From Glaesserella sp041814905 (GTDB lineage: Bacteria; Pseudomonadota; Gammaproteobacteria; Enterobacterales; Pasteurellaceae), in the NCBI RefSeq assembly GCF_041814905.1, contig NZ_JBGXYA010000002.1, forward strand, positions 1-64,000: a stretch of 64,000 bases of DNA, read 5' to 3'. Under the pieces are notes generated by a model. It was not told the DNA's origin. It did not search any database and saw nothing but the letters and a program-made list of their open reading frames with translations. Shown piece by piece: positions 15,926 to 24,738 of this stretch (the first letter of the stretch is position 1; every line of letters starts with the position of its first letter). The position numbers and the translations under genes were made by a program.

Positions 15926-17791
15926 ATGCTGAGTTTTTTGAAAGGGGTTTATCAGGTTTTCCGTTGTATACGTGAATTTGTGATGAGCCTGTTTTTTATT
16001 TTATTCGTATTAATCTGCTTTGTTTTAACAACTTTGTGGGGGATAGAAGCAAATTCGCAGAAACAACCGATTGAATTTGACAAAGGGGCATTAATGTTAA
16101 ATTTAGATGGGTATTTGGCGGATAACCATGATGAATTCAGCGATTTTCACCGTTTCTTACAGTCAGAGTTTGGCGGTACGGAAGAAGTATTGAAAATTTC
16201 TACTTTTGATGTGGTTCGCGCATTGAGCAAAGCGAGAACAGATGATCAAGTCACCGGATTAGTGCTTGATTTAACCTACTTTGAAGGCGGTGATATTCCT
16301 TCATTAAATTTTGTCGGAAAAGAGATAGAACGTTTCAAACAATCCGGCAAACCGGTAATTGCTGTCGGTGAATATTACAGCCAACCACAATATTATCTCG
16401 CCAGTTTTGCCAACCAAATTTATTTGAATAAAGCCGGTTTTGTTGATTTACACGGTTTAAGTTATTCGAATCTCTATTTTAAATCTCTATTTGAGAAAAT
16501 CGAGGCGGTTCCGCATATTTTCCGTGTCGGTACTTACAAATCCGCAGTAGAGCCTTTTATGCGTGATGATATGTCGCCGGAAGCTCGTACAAATGCGCAA
16601 CTATGGTTAGGTAAATTATGGAAAAATTTCAGTACCGATATTGCGAAAAATCGAAATGTGAAGGCAGAAAATGTCGTGCCGGAAGCTTCTCAATATATTG
16701 AACAATTCAGACAGGCTAAGGGAGATGATGCGCAATATGCGCTAAATCAAAAATTGGTGACCGAAACGGTCACAACTGCACAAATGCAACAGTTGTTAAT
16801 TGAACAATTCGGAGAAAATAGCGAAGGGCAATATAACCATATCAATTTCTTCGATTATGTCACCGGTTTAACCGACCGTTTTGATGTCCAAGCGGATAAT
16901 AAAATCGCCGTTATCAATGTGGAAGGTGAAATTGTTTGGGGTGAAAGTGATGAATATGTTGCCGGTAGCGATTCGATTGTGCCGCTATTACGTGCAGCTC
17001 GTGAAGATGATAGTGTTAAAGGCGTGATTTTACGTATTAACAGCCCGGGCGGTAGTGCGATGGCATCAGAATTAATTCGTCAGGAAGCTGAAGCGATTCA
17101 ACTTGCAGGTAAACCGGTGGTAGCATCAATGGGTGGCATGGCGGCATCGGGCGGTTATTGGATTGCCGCTACCAGTGATAAAATTGTCGCAAGTCCAAAT
17201 ACCTTGACTGGCTCTATCGGCATTTTCGGTTTAGCGGTGACCTTTGAAAAAACGGCTAAAAATCTCGGCGTGAGTGAAGATGGCGTTGAAACCTCTCCAT
17301 TGGCGAATATGTCCGGTTTAAAAACATTATCTAACGAAGTGGGTGAAGTCATCCAAATCGGTATAGAACACGGTTATGATCGCTTCTTGGATCTTGTCAG
17401 TAGTGGAAGAAAAATGTCTAAAAATGAGGTGGATAAAATTGCACAAGGGCAAGTCTGGTTGGGTGAGAGCGCTTTTGAGAACGGGTTGGTCGATAAATTA
17501 GGTGATTTTGACGAGGCATATTTGACTGTAACGGAATTGGTTAACCAACAACGTAAGGCAAAAGGTCAATCTGAAATTGAGGAATTCAATACGCAGTGGT
17601 TTGTTGATCAAAAGGATGATTTCATCAGCCAAATCATGCGTGATTTTAAACTCAAATTAAAGGTTAATCTCTCCGGCTTGCTGGATTTACCGGTTTCACA
17701 GAAGTTAGAATCGCAATTAGGGCAGCTTTCCCGTTTTAATGATCCGAAACAACAGTATTTATATTGTTTAACCTGCGGTACGGTGAAGTAG
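15926..17791 (+). CDS. sppA: Signal peptide peptidase SppA (protease IV)
   Basis: Inner-membrane serine protease degrading cleaved signal peptides. 621 aa, the long tandem-domain form (E. coli 618). One membrane segment near residues 22-42, then two SppA domains. The general-base lysine lies in the N-terminal half, VGTYKSAVEPFMRDDMSPEA, and the nucleophile serine in the C-terminal half, MGGMAASGGYWIAA, as in E. coli where the two halves share one active site. AAAGGAACCAAA precedes the ATG. Followed by a 58-bp double USS and a terminator. Confidence 0.93.
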   Translation: MLSFLKGVYQVFRCIREFVMSLFFILFVLICFVLTTLWGIEANSQKQPIEFDKGALMLNLDGYLADNHDEFSDFHRFLQSEFGGTEEVLKISTFDVVRALSKARTDDQVTGLVLDLTYFEGGDIPSLNFVGKEIERFKQSGKPVIAVGEYYSQPQYYLASFANQIYLNKAGFVDLHGLSYSNLYFKSLFEKIEAVPHIFRVGTYKSAVEPFMRDDMSPEARTNAQLWLGKLWKNFSTDIAKNRNVKAENVVPEASQYIEQFRQAKGDDAQYALNQKLVTETVTTAQMQQLLIEQFGENSEGQYNHINFFDYVTGLTDRFDVQADNKIAVINVEGEIVWGESDEYVAGSDSIVPLLRAAREDDSVKGVILRINSPGGSAMASELIRQEAEAIQLAGKPVVASMGGMAASGGYWIAATSDKIVASPNTLTGSIGIFGLAVTFEKTAKNLGVSEDGVETSPLANMSGLKTLSNEVGEVIQIGIEHGYDRFLDLVSSGRKMSKNEVDKIAQGQVWLGESAFENGLVDKLGDFDEAYLTVTELVNQQRKAKGQSEIEEFNTQWFVDQKDDFISQIMRDFKLKLKVNLSGLLDLPVSQKLESQLGQLSRFNDPKQQYLYCLTCGTVK

Positions 17792-17804
17792 TGTTAACGT
17801 AATA

Positions 17805-17862
17805 ACAAGCGGTCTTTTTCAGCAAATAATTTGCAAATTTTTCTTCAAAACAGACCGCTTGT
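17805..17862. repeat. 58-bp palindromic double uptake sequence
   Basis: ACAAGCGGT at 17805-17813 and its complement at 17854-17862 face each other, each 15 bases from one shared central ATTTGCAAAT (17829-17838). It lies between convergent sppA and trxA, where it can also form a terminator stem with a long loop. Confidence 0.9.
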
Positions 17863-17873
17863 CATACCGGTAA

Positions 17874-17908
17874 AAAAAGCGCGAAAGATGATCTCTTTTG
17901 CGCTTTTT
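17874..17908. terminator. Bidirectional terminator between sppA and trxA
   Basis: AAAAAGCGCGAAAGA (17874-17888) pairs with TCTTTTGCGCTTTTT (17894-17908) with one mismatch; A and T runs flank it, so it can serve both convergent genes. Confidence 0.8.
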
Positions 17909-17927
17909 CAATATCGTCAAGTTATGA

Positions 17928-18242
17928 TTAAGCTAAGTTTTCTAAAAATGCCGCTAAGTTTTGTGCGCCGACTTGTTGTGCAACGACTTCGCCGTTTTTG
18001 ATGATCGCTAAGAACGGAATGCTGCGAACGCCGAATTGTGCCGGAACTTGTTGGTTCTCATCCACATTCATTTTGACGATTTTTGCTTTATCGCCGACTT
18101 GTGCCGCTAAGTCATCTAAAACCGGACCGATTGCACGACAAGGACCGCACCATGGCGCCCAAAAGTCTAATAATACCGGCACATCCGATTTTAATACGTC
18201 TTGTTCAAATGTTGCATCAGTGGTGTGAATAACAGTGCTCAT
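17928..18242 (-). CDS. trxA: Thioredoxin 1
   Basis: General cytoplasmic disulfide reductase and electron donor (ribonucleotide reductase, methionine sulfoxide reductase, DsbD). 104 aa, one thioredoxin fold. Active site WCGPC at residues 31-35, buried Asp26, and cis-proline loop RSIPFL. It lies immediately downstream of the purine permease on the same strand but is separated from it by a terminator. A TGGAGAATTATT ribosome site precedes ATG 18242. The partner reductase trxB is at 46.1 kb. Confidence 0.95.
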   Translation of the reverse strand: MSTVIHTTDATFEQDVLKSDVPVLLDFWAPWCGPCRAIGPVLDDLAAQVGDKAKIVKMNVDENQQVPAQFGVRSIPFLAIIKNGEVVAQQVGAQNLAAFLENLA

Positions 18243-18269
18243 AATAATTCTCCAATTAATATAAATAAG

Positions 18270-18300
18270 GTAAAAAAGAAACGCCTCACACCGGAGGCGC
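18270..18300 (-). terminator. Terminator of the purine permease gene
   Basis: On the minus strand GCGCCTC-CGGTGT-GAGGCGT forms a 7-bp stem followed by TTCTTTTTT. Confidence 0.8.
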
Positions 18301-18364
18301 TAAGATAATTCACAATATAGTGATTATTTCCGTCTTTTCAAGTAGGAATTAAAAATCGTTGTAA

Positions 18365-19669
18365 TTAGTTTTCTGATTGTTTTTCATTATCTTCCGGCAA
18401 AATTAAGTTTAACACTAATGCCAGTAATGAACCGACGGTAATTCCCGAACCAAAAATTTCTTTAAAGAACGCAGGAAGTTTATCTAACAGCTCAGGACGG
18501 GTTGTCACCGCTAAACCGCAGCCGATAGAAATGGCGATGATCAAGCCGTTGCGTTTGCTGCGTGCAACTTTATCCAACATTTGGATACCAGCCGCGATAA
18601 TCATCGCAAACATCATTAAACCCGCACCGCCAAGTACCGGCATTGGAATCGAAACAATTAATGCACCGAAAATCGGGAAAATACCGGCAAGCACTAATAG
18701 GATTCCCATAATGGTCACAACATAGCGGCTGGCTACGCCGGTTAAAGAAATTACTCCGATATTTTGTGAGAAAGACGAGAACGGAGTAGTGGACATGATT
18801 GCCGCTAATGCAGAGCCTAAACCGTCACATAACACGCCTCCGCGTAAATGTTTGCCGGTAATTTCTGTTCTGGTTGCGTTACCGAGAGCAAGGAAGTTGC
18901 CGCTGGACTCTACAATCGTGACCAGATAGGCAATACTCATACCAATAATGCCGGAAATCGGGAATGCTAAGCCAAAATGTAACGGTTGAGGAACGGCAAC
19001 GATATCTGCATTTTTTACACTGTCGAAATTGATCCAACCTAATACGAGAGCAACAACATAGCCGATCATAATTCCGATAACGATAGCCGCTGCCGAGAAA
19101 ATGCCTTTACCCCATTGCACTAAACCGACAACAATAATTAATACGAAAGTTGCCATTGCAAGGTTTGACGGATCGGCATAATGGGCATCACCGCGTTGAC
19201 CGCCGGCGAACCAGTCTACAGCGACAGGTACAAGGCTAAGACCAATCATCATAACAACCACACCGGTAACAATCGGTGGAAACAGTTTGCGCACATAAGG
19301 CATAAAGAAGCTACCGATAATCATCACTAACGAGCCGACGAGTGAGGCACCTAGAATTCCAGCCACACCATGTTCAAAACCGATAGCAATTGCAGCTGCA
19401 ACAAAGGTGAAGCTCGTTCCCATTACACTGGGTAAACGTAAGCCGATAGGACCGATACCTTGGCATTGGATAATGGTCACTACACCTGAAATCAGTAATG
19501 CAGCATTAACCAGAACAATAGTATCTTCCGTCGGAAGTTTTAGAACACCGCCTAATACTAAGGGAACGGCGATAATACCGCCTAAGGCGGCAAGTAAATG
19601 TTGGGCTGCAAGTAACAGGCTTAAACCGAAAGGTGGCTTAGAATCAACAGGGTAGAGTAATTTTTGCAT
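18365..19669 (-). CDS. NCS2-family purine (xanthine/urate-type) permease
   Basis: 434 aa, 12-14 membrane segments, nucleobase-cation symporter 2 (NAT/NCS2) family. The NAT signature reads QNIGVISLTGVASRYV; the TG ending groups it with xanthine and urate carriers such as XanQ and UacT rather than UraA, where an arginine follows the threonine. The ESSGN stretch in TM8 (IVESSGNFLALGN) is also typical. A PurR operator overlaps its promoter, independent support for a purine substrate. Exact substrate (xanthine, urate or hypoxanthine) is not resolved. Confidence 0.88.
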   Translation of the reverse strand: MQKLLYPVDSKPPFGLSLLLAAQHLLAALGGIIAVPLVLGGVLKLPTEDTIVLVNAALLISGVVTIIQCQGIGPIGLRLPSVMGTSFTFVAAAIAIGFEHGVAGILGASLVGSLVMIIGSFFMPYVRKLFPPIVTGVVVMMIGLSLVPVAVDWFAGGQRGDAHYADPSNLAMATFVLIIVVGLVQWGKGIFSAAAIVIGIMIGYVVALVLGWINFDSVKNADIVAVPQPLHFGLAFPISGIIGMSIAYLVTIVESSGNFLALGNATRTEITGKHLRGGVLCDGLGSALAAIMSTTPFSSFSQNIGVISLTGVASRYVVTIMGILLVLAGIFPIFGALIVSIPMPVLGGAGLMMFAMIIAAGIQMLDKVARSKRNGLIIAISIGCGLAVTTRPELLDKLPAFFKEIFGSGITVGSLLALVLNLILPEDNEKQSEN

Positions 19670-19711
19670 ATAAAACCGAATTGAAATTAAGGAAAGTGAA
19701 AAAGAGCACGG

Positions 19712-19739
19712 ATTATAAGGGATTTTTTGATTAACGCAA
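19712..19739 (-). promoter_or_regulatory. Sigma70 promoter of the purine permease
   Basis: Minus strand TTGCGT (19734-19739) and a perfect TATAAT (19712-19717) are 16 bases apart. The -35 box lies inside the PurR operator, so repressor binding would block RNA polymerase. Confidence 0.75.
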
Positions 19740-19749
19740 ACGATTGCGT
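19734..19749. promoter_or_regulatory. PurR operator
   Basis: ACGCAAACGATTGCGT differs from the palindromic PurR consensus ACGCAAACGTTTGCGT at one central base. Located 65 bp upstream of the permease start and overlapping its -35 box. Purine-dependent repression is inferred. Confidence 0.85.
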
Positions 19750-19843
19750 TTGGTGATTTTACAAATTTTATGGAATAGGACTTGAAAAGAATTAATCTGT
19801 TATCATATTGTTACACCTTACTTTTTTACTATGAATTTAATTT

Positions 19844-20926
19844 ATGTTTTTTCTTTCTAAAAAATATTTTTTGATCCTTTTGATTATGTTGGGTAGTTTT
19901 ACTTATTGGCTTTATCCTGACAATTACCCGATCTATCCGGAAAGTGATCATTATTCGGTACAACAGCAGACATTTTTTAACAAAGTGCCTGACAGTGAAA
20001 TGGACAGCGCTAAATTACGTCGTGCATTGTGGGAAATGATTGTGGATGCGGAAAAATTTGCTCCGCCTTCTGAATTGCCTTCGGTTAAACCTGATTTTTC
20101 GGCATTTTTAGCACCAAGTGAAAAGGCTAAATTGATTTGGTTTGGACATAGTACCTTTCTTGCTAGGATTGGCTCTAAAACGGTATTTGTTGATCCTGTT
20201 TTTGCCGAATATGCTTCACCGATTCCGATAATGATGAAGCGTTTTCAAGCTCCGCCTTCAACCCTCGATGAATTGCCGCCGGTCGATGTGATCATTTATA
20301 GCCATAATCATTATGACCATTTGGATGAAGATGTTGTACGTTATTTTGCTTTGCAAAAAACTCGCTTTATCGTACCGCTTGGTATGGGGGTATTATTGCA
20401 AAAATGGGGAGTAAGTGCTGATCGTATTCAGGAATTAGATTGGTGGCAGTCTCTTAATCTTGGTGATTTTGAACTATTTGCCGTTCCGGCCAGACATAAT
20501 ACCGCTCGTGGCTTGTTTGATCGTAATAAAACCTTATGGACGGGTTATGTATTTAAAACTTCAACGGAACAAATTTATTATTCGGGCGATACTTCTTGGG
20601 GAGATGGCTCTCAATTTGAAGAGATTGCGGAGCGCTTTGGCGGCTTTGATCTCGCATTGATCGAAAACGGGCAATATAACTTGACTTGGATTGATAACCA
20701 CTTAATGCCGAAACAAACGGCAGATGTCGCTAAGCGCGTTAATACGAAGCGTTTTATGCCGGTGCATTGGGGCGCTTATCCTTTAGCTCTTCATTCGTGG
20801 AATGAGCCGGTATTGCAAAGTGTGCCGTTGGTCGAACAATATGGAATTAAAGTCGTGAGTCCGTTATTAGGACAAGTCTTTGATAAAGAAAGCAATACCC
20901 GTTATTGGTGGCTTGAAGTCAAATAA
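19844..20926 (+). CDS. Membrane-anchored metallo-beta-lactamase-fold hydrolase
   Basis: 360 aa. One hydrophobic segment at about residues 7-25 (LILLIMLGSFTYWLYP) with a basic start suggests a membrane anchor or uncleaved signal. The metallo-beta-lactamase core shows IWFGHSTFLARIG, the zinc motif SHNHYDHLD near residues 151-159, YYSGDTSWGD, and a late HWGAYPLALH. This pattern fits the NAPE-PLD/RomA-like group within the superfamily. Natural substrate unknown; a phosphodiesterase or lactonase is possible. It stands alone between the permease and hflK, with its own 170-bp upstream gap. Confidence 0.75.
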   Translation: MFFLSKKYFLILLIMLGSFTYWLYPDNYPIYPESDHYSVQQQTFFNKVPDSEMDSAKLRRALWEMIVDAEKFAPPSELPSVKPDFSAFLAPSEKAKLIWFGHSTFLARIGSKTVFVDPVFAEYASPIPIMMKRFQAPPSTLDELPPVDVIIYSHNHYDHLDEDVVRYFALQKTRFIVPLGMGVLLQKWGVSADRIQELDWWQSLNLGDFELFAVPARHNTARGLFDRNKTLWTGYVFKTSTEQIYYSGDTSWGDGSQFEEIAERFGGFDLALIENGQYNLTWIDNHLMPKQTADVAKRVNTKRFMPVHWGAYPLALHSWNEPVLQSVPLVEQYGIKVVSPLLGQVFDKESNTRYWWLEVK

Positions 20927-21020
20927 TTTTGATATTAACCTAGCCAAAACCTATGCAAATAGGTACAATCCAACGCTTGCATTTTGAATAATGTGAATTC
21001 ATTTTTCTTTGGAGATAATT

Positions 21021-22253
21021 ATGTCGTGGAACGAATCAGGCAATCAACAAGATCCTTGGGGTAGACCGGGGCAAAAGAAGCCTGAACAAGAACAGCAAGG
21101 TTCGGGACCGCAACCGGAACAAGATCCTAAAAACAAACAATCTAACCAACAACCACCTGATTTAGAAGAAGTTTTTAATAGTTTGCTGAAAAAAATGGGG
21201 GGCGGAAGCGGTAATGGAAAAAGCCCAAATAACGGTAGCTCCTCATTCTCTTCGCTAGGCAAATTTTTACCCGTGATTTTAGGTCTTGGTGCCATTGTTT
21301 GGGGAGTGTCCGGTTTCTATACGATTCAAGAGGCGGAACGTGGTGTGGTTACCCGTTTTGGTAAGCTACATAATATCGAATTACCGGGTTTAAACTGGAA
21401 ACCTACTTTTATCGATCAAGTTACTCCGGTAAATATTGAACGTGTTTTGGAACTTAAAACTAACGGTTCAATGCTTACTCAAGACGAAAATATGGTCTTG
21501 GTTGAGATGACGGTTCAATATCGTGTTGAAGATCCGGCTAAATATCTCTTTAGTGTGAGTAACCCGGATGATAGCTTGAAACAGGCAACGGACAGTGCAT
21601 TGCGTTACGTGATCGGTCATATGACAATGGATGATATTTTAACTACCGGTCGTGCCGTTGTTCGTGAAAGAACGTGGAGTACGTTACGCAATATTATTAA
21701 AACCTATGATATGGGGTTATTCGTCACTGACGTTAACTTCCAATATGCTCGTCCGCCGGAAGAGGTTAAAGCAGCATTTGACGATGCGATTAAAGCTCAA
21801 GAAGACGAACAGCGTTTAATCCGTGAAGCGGAAGCCTATGCGCGTGGTCAAGAACCGATTGCTCGTGGTCAGGCGCAACGTATTTTAGAACAAGCCAACG
21901 CTTATAAAGAGCAAGTTGTCTTGAATGCCCAAGGGGAAGTGGAGCGTTTCACTAAATTACTTCCTGAATATAAAGCGGCACCGGATGTGACTCGTGAGCG
22001 TTTATATATCCAATCAATGGAAAAAGTAATGAAAAATACGCCGAAGTTATTAATGGATGGTTCAAACGGCAATAATTTGGCTGTACTTCCGATTGATAAA
22101 CTGATAGCAAAACCGGCTGAAAACGAAAGTGACTCGTCTTATGTTACTCCGCAGACCCCATACGTTCCGCCTGTTCAAACCGCACCGGTCCAACCACAAA
22201 GTATGCCGGTACAACAACAGCAATCGGAATCGGTACGTAAAGGGAGATTTTAA
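21021..22253 (+). CDS. hflK: FtsH modulator HflK
   Basis: Membrane stomatin/prohibitin (SPFH) protein that with HflC forms a cage around the protease FtsH and restrains its action on membrane proteins. 410 aa. Residues 1-75 are Gly/Gln/Pro-rich, one membrane segment follows at about 75-98, then the periplasmic SPFH domain starting QEAERGVVTRFGK and a long helical region. ATG 21021 lies 6 bases after GGAGAT; a TTG four codons upstream is unlikely. hflC begins two bases after the stop. Confidence 0.94.
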   Translation: MSWNESGNQQDPWGRPGQKKPEQEQQGSGPQPEQDPKNKQSNQQPPDLEEVFNSLLKKMGGGSGNGKSPNNGSSSFSSLGKFLPVILGLGAIVWGVSGFYTIQEAERGVVTRFGKLHNIELPGLNWKPTFIDQVTPVNIERVLELKTNGSMLTQDENMVLVEMTVQYRVEDPAKYLFSVSNPDDSLKQATDSALRYVIGHMTMDDILTTGRAVVRERTWSTLRNIIKTYDMGLFVTDVNFQYARPPEEVKAAFDDAIKAQEDEQRLIREAEAYARGQEPIARGQAQRILEQANAYKEQVVLNAQGEVERFTKLLPEYKAAPDVTRERLYIQSMEKVMKNTPKLLMDGSNGNNLAVLPIDKLIAKPAENESDSSYVTPQTPYVPPVQTAPVQPQSMPVQQQQSESVRKGRF

Positions 22254-22255
22254 TC

Positions 22256-23143
22256 ATGCGTAGACTATTATTACCAATAATTGCAATTGCTGCGTTTGTC
22301 CTATACCAATCTGTGATTGTCGTGCAGGAAGGTCAGCGTGGCATTATGTTGCGCTTTAATAAAGTGCATCGTGATGCGGACAACCGTGTGGTTGTTTACG
22401 AGCCGGGTTTACATTTTAAAGTCCCGATGATTGACCAGTTACGCGTATTGGATGCTCGTATTCAAACACTTGATGGACAGGAAGATCGCTTCGTCACGGT
22501 CGAGAAAAAAGATTTGCTTGTAGACTCTTACGTAAAATGGCGTATCAGTAACTTTGGGCAGTTCTACACTTCAACCGGCGGTGACTATCAAAAAGCGGCC
22601 GATCTTTTGCGTCGTAAAGTTAACGACCGTTTACGTTCGGAAATCGGTTCACGTACCATTAAAGATATCGTTTCCGGTTCTCGCGGCGAACTGATGGCTG
22701 GAGCACAGAAAGCATTAAATGACGGTGAAGACGGCGCAGAGCGTTTAGGGATTGAAGTCGTGGATGTACGCGTTAAACAGATCAACTTACCGAATGAAGT
22801 TTCTTCTTCCATTTATCAACGTATGCAGGCGGAACGTGCTGCCGTTGCCCGTGAACATCGTTCACAAGGTGAAGAAAAAGCAGAATTTATTCGTGCCGAA
22901 GTCGATAAAAAAGTAATTCTGATTTTAGCCAATGCCAATAAAACTTCAGAAGAATTACGAGGTGAGGGGGACGCGCAAGCAGCTAAGATTTATGCGGATG
23001 CATTTAGCCAAGAACCTGAGTTTTATAGCTTTGTACGTAGTTTAAAAGCCTATGAAGAAAGTTTTGCAGAAGGCTCAAACAACATTATGTTATTGAAACC
23101 CGATAGCGAATTCTTCCGCTTTATGAAAGCTCCGACAAAATAA
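22256..23143 (+). CDS. hflC: FtsH modulator HflC
   Basis: Partner of HflK in the FtsH-regulating membrane complex. 295 aa, one N-terminal membrane segment (residues 2-18), SPFH domain beginning VVQEGQRGIMLRFNKV, and a C-terminal coiled helix rich in Ala, Glu and Lys (QAERAAVAREHRSQGEEKAE). The GGGAG ribosome site lies inside the end of hflK, so the two are co-translated. A strong terminator follows 9 bases after the stop. Confidence 0.94.
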   Translation: MRRLLLPIIAIAAFVLYQSVIVVQEGQRGIMLRFNKVHRDADNRVVVYEPGLHFKVPMIDQLRVLDARIQTLDGQEDRFVTVEKKDLLVDSYVKWRISNFGQFYTSTGGDYQKAADLLRRKVNDRLRSEIGSRTIKDIVSGSRGELMAGAQKALNDGEDGAERLGIEVVDVRVKQINLPNEVSSSIYQRMQAERAAVAREHRSQGEEKAEFIRAEVDKKVILILANANKTSEELRGEGDAQAAKIYADAFSQEPEFYSFVRSLKAYEESFAEGSNNIMLLKPDSEFFRFMKAPTK

Positions 23144-23151
23144 CTGTATCC

Positions 23152-23180
23152 AAAAGACCCGAGTTTATCGGGTCTTTTTA
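23152..23180 (+). terminator. Terminator of hflKC
   Basis: AAAAGACCCGA (23152-23162) and TCGGGTCTTTT (23168-23178) make a perfect 11-bp stem ending in a T-run. Confidence 0.9.
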
Positions 23181-23203
23181 TGTGTTTAATCCACAATGCA
23201 CTG

Positions 23204-23212
23204 ACAAGCGGT
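23204..23212 (+). repeat. DNA uptake signal sequence, hflC-purA gap
   Basis: Perfect core, with TTTTGCAAAA after 15 bases. Confidence 0.9.
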
Positions 23213-23284
23213 CGTTTTTAGCCGATTTTTTGCAAAACGGTGGCAGAATATCATTAATTAACTTAACTCAAGAGGCATTTTATT

Positions 23285-24583
23285 ATGGGTAAAAGTGTTG
23301 CTATCTTAGGCGCACAATGGGGCGACGAAGGTAAAGGAAAGATTGTTGATTTATTAACGGATCGCGTGAAATACGTGGTGCGTTATCAAGGCGGGCACAA
23401 TGCTGGTCATACTCTTATCATCAATGGTGAAAAAACGGTGCTTCGTTTAATTCCATCGGGTATTTTACGCGATAATGTTGTATGTTTAATCGGTAACGGT
23501 GTGGTACTTTCGCCGATGGCATTAATGCAAGAAATGGGAGAGTTAGAATCCCGTGGGATTAATGTACGCGGGCGTTTAAAAATCTCCGAAGCTTGTCCGT
23601 TAATTTTACCTTATCACGTTGCGATGGATCATGCGCGTGAAGCGGCACTGGGTAAAAACAAAATCGGCACCACCGGTCGAGGTATCGGTCCGGCCTACGA
23701 AGATAAGGTTGCCCGTCGCGCATTACGTGTTGGTGATCTTTTTAACCGTGAATTATTTGCCGAAAAACTCAAAAACATTTTGGAATATTATAATTTCCAA
23801 TTAGTTCACTACTACAAAGTCGAGCCGGTTGATTATCAAAAAACCTTAGATGATGTCTTTGCTGTTGCCGATATTATTACCGGTATGGTTGCGGATGTGA
23901 CTACGCTTATCCATAAAGCGCGCGAAAACGGTGACAATATCTTGTTTGAAGGGGCTCAAGGTACGATGCTGGATATCGACCACGGAACGTATCCGTTTGT
24001 GACCAGTTCAAACACTACCGCCGGTGGCGTTGCGACCGGTTCGGGCTTTGGTCCGCGTCATCTTGATTATGTATTAGGTATTATTAAAGCTTATTGTACT
24101 CGTGTCGGTTCAGGTCCGTTTACAACGGAATTATTTGATGAAATCGGTGCGGAAATTGCACGTAAAGGTAATGAATTCGGTGCAGTGACAGGTCGTCCTC
24201 GTCGTTGCGGCTGGTTTGATGCGGTGGCGGTTCGTCGTGCAATCCAAATTAACTCGATTTCAGGTTTTTGTATGACTAAATTGGATGTATTAGACGGTTT
24301 TGAAGAGTTAAAAATCTGTGTAGCATACAAAATGCCAAATGGTGAGATCGTAGAATATTCGCCATTAGCCGCCGCAGATTGGGAAGGTGTTGAGCCGATT
24401 TATGAAATGCTTCCGGGTTGGACGGAAAATACTTTCCGAGTGACTCAAATAGAAGATTTACCGCAAAATGCACTAAATTACATTAAACGTATTGAGGAAG
24501 TACTGGGAGTTCCGGTCGATATTCTTTCAACGGGACCGGACCGTGTGGAAACAATGATTTTACGCGATCCGTTTGCGGCGTAA
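23285..24583 (+). CDS. purA: Adenylosuccinate synthetase
   Basis: Joins IMP and aspartate using GTP, the first step from IMP to AMP. 432 aa, identical in length to E. coli PurA. GTP-binding loop GAQWGDEGKGK (residues 9-19) with catalytic Asp14 and the QGGHNAGHT loop (His42), then GTTGRGIGPAYEDK and the base-recognition DVLDGFEELKI. AAGAGGCATTTT precedes the ATG. I see no convincing PurR box in its 140-bp upstream gap. Followed by a hairpin terminator. Confidence 0.96.
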   Translation: MGKSVAILGAQWGDEGKGKIVDLLTDRVKYVVRYQGGHNAGHTLIINGEKTVLRLIPSGILRDNVVCLIGNGVVLSPMALMQEMGELESRGINVRGRLKISEACPLILPYHVAMDHAREAALGKNKIGTTGRGIGPAYEDKVARRALRVGDLFNRELFAEKLKNILEYYNFQLVHYYKVEPVDYQKTLDDVFAVADIITGMVADVTTLIHKARENGDNILFEGAQGTMLDIDHGTYPFVTSSNTTAGGVATGSGFGPRHLDYVLGIIKAYCTRVGSGPFTTELFDEIGAEIARKGNEFGAVTGRPRRCGWFDAVAVRRAIQINSISGFCMTKLDVLDGFEELKICVAYKMPNGEIVEYSPLAAADWEGVEPIYEMLPGWTENTFRVTQIEDLPQNALNYIKRIEEVLGVPVDILSTGPDRVETMILRDPFAA

Positions 24584-24590
24584 TGAAGAA

Positions 24591-24620
24591 AATTCCTCCT
24601 TTTTTCAGGGGGAATTCTTT
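24591..24620 (+). terminator. Terminator of purA
   Basis: AATTCCTCC (24591-24599) pairs with GGGGGAATT (24608-24616), with one G-T pair, followed by CTTTTATT. Confidence 0.75.
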
Positions 24621-24738
24621 TATTGCGCATTCTTCAGATCTGACCACTTGCGGGCATTAATCGGTTCTGCCCGAGGGTGAAATCGGGTAAAATAAATAGG
24701 TTTTTTTAATCTAAACAACAAATTCAAGAGGAAAAAGA

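Noticed and set aside
23220..23245. PurR-like GCAAAACGGTGG before purA
   Set aside because: It lacks the palindromic second half and is explained by the TTTTGCAAAA block of the USS at 23204.
24640..24660. Possible FadR site upstream of fabB (CAGATCTGACCACTTGCGG)
   Set aside because: The right half resembles a FadR half-site, but the left half matches poorly and the sequence also looks like a decayed uptake sequence (GACCACTTGCGG). Not enough to call.
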